From the NCBI RefSeq assembly GCF_019216885.1, contig NZ_JAAQRC020000001.1, positions 868,001-932,000 on the forward strand: a stretch of DNA of 64,000 nucleotides, written 5' to 3'. Both the position numbers and the translations under genes were made by a program. This document shows positions 62,579 to 64,000 of this stretch, piece by piece (within the stretch, counting starts at the first letter, position 1; each line of letters starts with the position of its first letter). This stretch comes from Methylobacterium sp. SyP6R (GTDB lineage: Bacteria > Pseudomonadota > Alphaproteobacteria > Rhizobiales > Beijerinckiaceae). The notes below the pieces were generated by a model. That model was given only the letters and a program-made list of their open reading frames with translations. It was not told the origin of the DNA and made no database searches.

Positions 62579-63511
62579 ATGCACGCGCAGGCCGTGATCC
62601 TCGACCGTCCCGAACGGCTCGGCCTCGCCGACCTCGCTCTCGACGCGCCCGGCCCCTCTGATGCGACCGTGGAGGTCGCCTGGAGCGGCATCAGCACCGG
62701 CACCGAGCGCCTGCTCTGGTCGGGGCGGATGCCGGACTTTCCCGGCATGGGCTATCCATTGGTCCCGGGCTACGAATCGGTCGGAATCGTCGTCGAGGCC
62801 GGGCCCGAATCCGGCCGCCGCGTCGGCGAGACGGTGTTCGTGCCGGGCGCCCGCTGCTTCGGGCCGGTCCGCGGGCTGTTCGGCGGCGCGGCCTCGCATC
62901 TCGTCTCGGCCGGCCACCGGCTGCGGCCGATCCCCGATTGTCTCGGCGAACGTGGCATCCTGCTCGCGCTCGCCGCCACCGCGCGCCACGCCCTCGAAGG
63001 CAGCGCGGCGGAAGGGCGCCAGCTCGTCGTCGGGCACGGGGTGCTCGGCCGGCTCCTCGCTCGCCTGATGCGGGTCTCCGGCCTCGACCCGGTGGTGTGG
63101 GAGCGCGATCCCGCCCGCCGCGGCCACGAGGACTACCCGGTGATCGACCCGAGCCAGGACGACACCCGATACGCCCGCATCATTGATGCGAGCGGCGATG
63201 CCGGTCTCCTCGATACCCTGATCGCCCGGCTCCAGCCCGGCGGCGAGGTGGTGCTGGCGGGCTTCTACGAGGCGCCGCTCGCCTTCGCCTTCCCGCCGGC
63301 TTTCTTACGCGAGGCGCGGATCCGCGTCGCGGCGCAGTGGCAGCCGCACGACCTCGACGCGGTGGCGGCGCTCGCCGGCACCGGCGCCCTGTCCCTCGAC
63401 CGCCTCGTCACCCATCGCCGCCCGGCAGCAGGGGCGCCTGACGCCTACCGCAAAGCCTTCGGCGATCCCGACTGCCTCAAGATGATCCTCGATTGGAGAG
63501 CCCAGCCATGA
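62579..63511 (+). CDS. bchC: Bacteriochlorophyllide a dehydrogenase
   Basis: It oxidises the 3-hydroxyethyl group of the bacteriochlorophyllide ring to acetyl. It has 310 residues of the medium-chain dehydrogenase type without the zinc ligands of alcohol dehydrogenases. The family start is MHAQAVILDRPERLGLADLA; VAWSGISTGTERLLWSGRMP and PLVPGYESVGIV follow, then the cofactor motif VVGHGVLGRLLARLM. The ATG at 62579 has AGGGGAGGG upstream. It overlaps bchX by four bases as ATGA. Confidence 0.94.
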   Translation: MHAQAVILDRPERLGLADLALDAPGPSDATVEVAWSGISTGTERLLWSGRMPDFPGMGYPLVPGYESVGIVVEAGPESGRRVGETVFVPGARCFGPVRGLFGGAASHLVSAGHRLRPIPDCLGERGILLALAATARHALEGSAAEGRQLVVGHGVLGRLLARLMRVSGLDPVVWERDPARRGHEDYPVIDPSQDDTRYARIIDASGDAGLLDTLIARLQPGGEVVLAGFYEAPLAFAFPPAFLREARIRVAAQWQPHDLDAVAALAGTGALSLDRLVTHRRPAAGAPDAYRKAFGDPDCLKMILDWRAQP

Positions 63512-64000
63512 ACGCTTCGCTGACCGGCGCCGCCCTCCAGGCCTCGATCCTGCGGGCCGAGGCCGCCATCCCGCCGGACCCGGTGCCGACCACCGCGACC
63601 CGCGAGACCCAGATTATCGCGATCTACGGCAAGGGCGGCATCGGCAAGAGCTTCACGCTCGCCAACCTGTCCTACATGCTGGCCCAGCAGGGCAAGCGGG
63701 TGCTGCTGATCGGCTGCGACCCGAAGAGCGACACCACCTCGCTGCTGTTCGGCGGCCGCGCCTGCCCGACGATCATCGAGACCTCGACCAAGCGCAAGCT
63801 CGCCGGCGAATCGGTCGAGATCGGCGACGTCTGCTTCAAGCGCGACGGCGTCTTCGCCATGGAACTCGGCGGGCCGGAGGTCGGCCGCGGCTGCGGCGGG
63901 CGCGGCATCATCCACGGCTTCGAGCTTCTGGAAAAGCTCGGCTTCCACGAATGGGGCTTCGACTACGTCCTGCTCGACTTCCTCGGCGACGTGGTCTGCG
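63508..64000 (+). CDS. bchX: Chlorophyllide a reductase iron protein subunit, 5' part
   Basis: This is the N-terminal half of the nitrogenase-like iron protein that passes electrons with ATP hydrolysis to BchYZ, reducing ring B of chlorophyllide a. The P loop IYGKGGIGKSFTLANLSYML, GCDPKSDTTSLLFGG and GRGCGGRGIIHGFELL (with a 4Fe-4S ligand cysteine) are present; the second cluster cysteine region begins at VLLDFLGDVVC. It runs off the window after 164 codons, about half of the usual 330. It is translationally coupled to bchC. Confidence 0.95.
   Translation, partial: MNASLTGAALQASILRAEAAIPPDPVPTTATRETQIIAIYGKGGIGKSFTLANLSYMLAQQGKRVLLIGCDPKSDTTSLLFGGRACPTIIETSTKRKLAGESVEIGDVCFKRDGVFAMELGGPEVGRGCGGRGIIHGFELLEKLGFHEWGFDYVLLDFLGDVVC

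Overview
The window looks like chromosomal DNA of a pink-pigmented facultative methylotroph, most likely Methylobacterium or a close relative in the Rhizobiales. The reasons are very high GC, a bacteriochlorophyll/spirilloxanthin photosynthesis cluster (crtCD, crtEF, bchCX) at the right end, FixLJ linked to a cbb3 oxidase, YdcH pairs beside purEK, and many palindromic intergenic repeats. This is inferred from gene content; no database was searched.

Layout. 0-7.5 kb is housekeeping: the end of an alkaline-ceramidase-like gene, homoserine dehydrogenase, class II fructose bisphosphatase, an acetyltransferase, a TPR lipoprotein, purEK and two divergent YdcH genes. 8.4-15 kb is accessory metabolism and transport: a GlxA-type regulator with a cysteine hydrolase, a WYL regulator with a VOC protein, LysE and MFS exporters, a LysR regulator and an alpha/beta hydrolase. 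15-23.2 kb holds a three-subunit molybdenum hydroxylase (PaoABC type), an M20 peptidase, an Asp/Glu racemase, an 8-oxoguanine-deaminase-like amidohydrolase and 5-hydroxyisourate hydrolase, which hints at purine and ureide turnover. 23.2-25.9 kb is a repeat-rich stretch of small genes and remnants. 25.9-30.2 kb is a LysR regulator, DUF1348, three-domain flavo-iron-sulfur protein and GST group.

30.6-44.1 kb is the microaerobic respiration locus: ccoNOQP, ccoGHIS and fixLJ. It is cut by a roughly 1.5-kb IS701-like element, a broken VapBC-type toxin-antitoxin pair and several palindromic repeats. FNR/FixK-type boxes lie before ccoN and, in weaker form, before ccoG.

44.7-56.8 kb is the most unusual region. 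Two tail-collar (microcystin-dependent-type) genes, each paired with a DUF6916-like gene, and an acetyltransferase form one strand. Divergent to them lies a 961-residue protein with 216 uninterrupted Gly-X-Y triplets and a C-terminal Hint domain. It is followed by a GT2-GT4-FkbM fusion, a duplicated GT2 and a protein of about 35-residue NPDV-type repeats. Together these look like a glycosylated, autoprocessed surface-fibre system.

56.8-64 kb is the photosynthesis cluster edge: a 34-residue membrane protein, PsiE, crtC, crtD, then divergent crtE, crtF, bchC and bchX (cut by the window end). PpsR/CrtJ-type operators (TGT-N12-ACA) occur as a pair with an 8-bp gap between crtD and crtE, and as a degenerate pair with the same gap before bchC.

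At least five families of palindromic intergenic repeats (called A to E here) recur. Several pairs of copies differ by changes that keep the stems paired.
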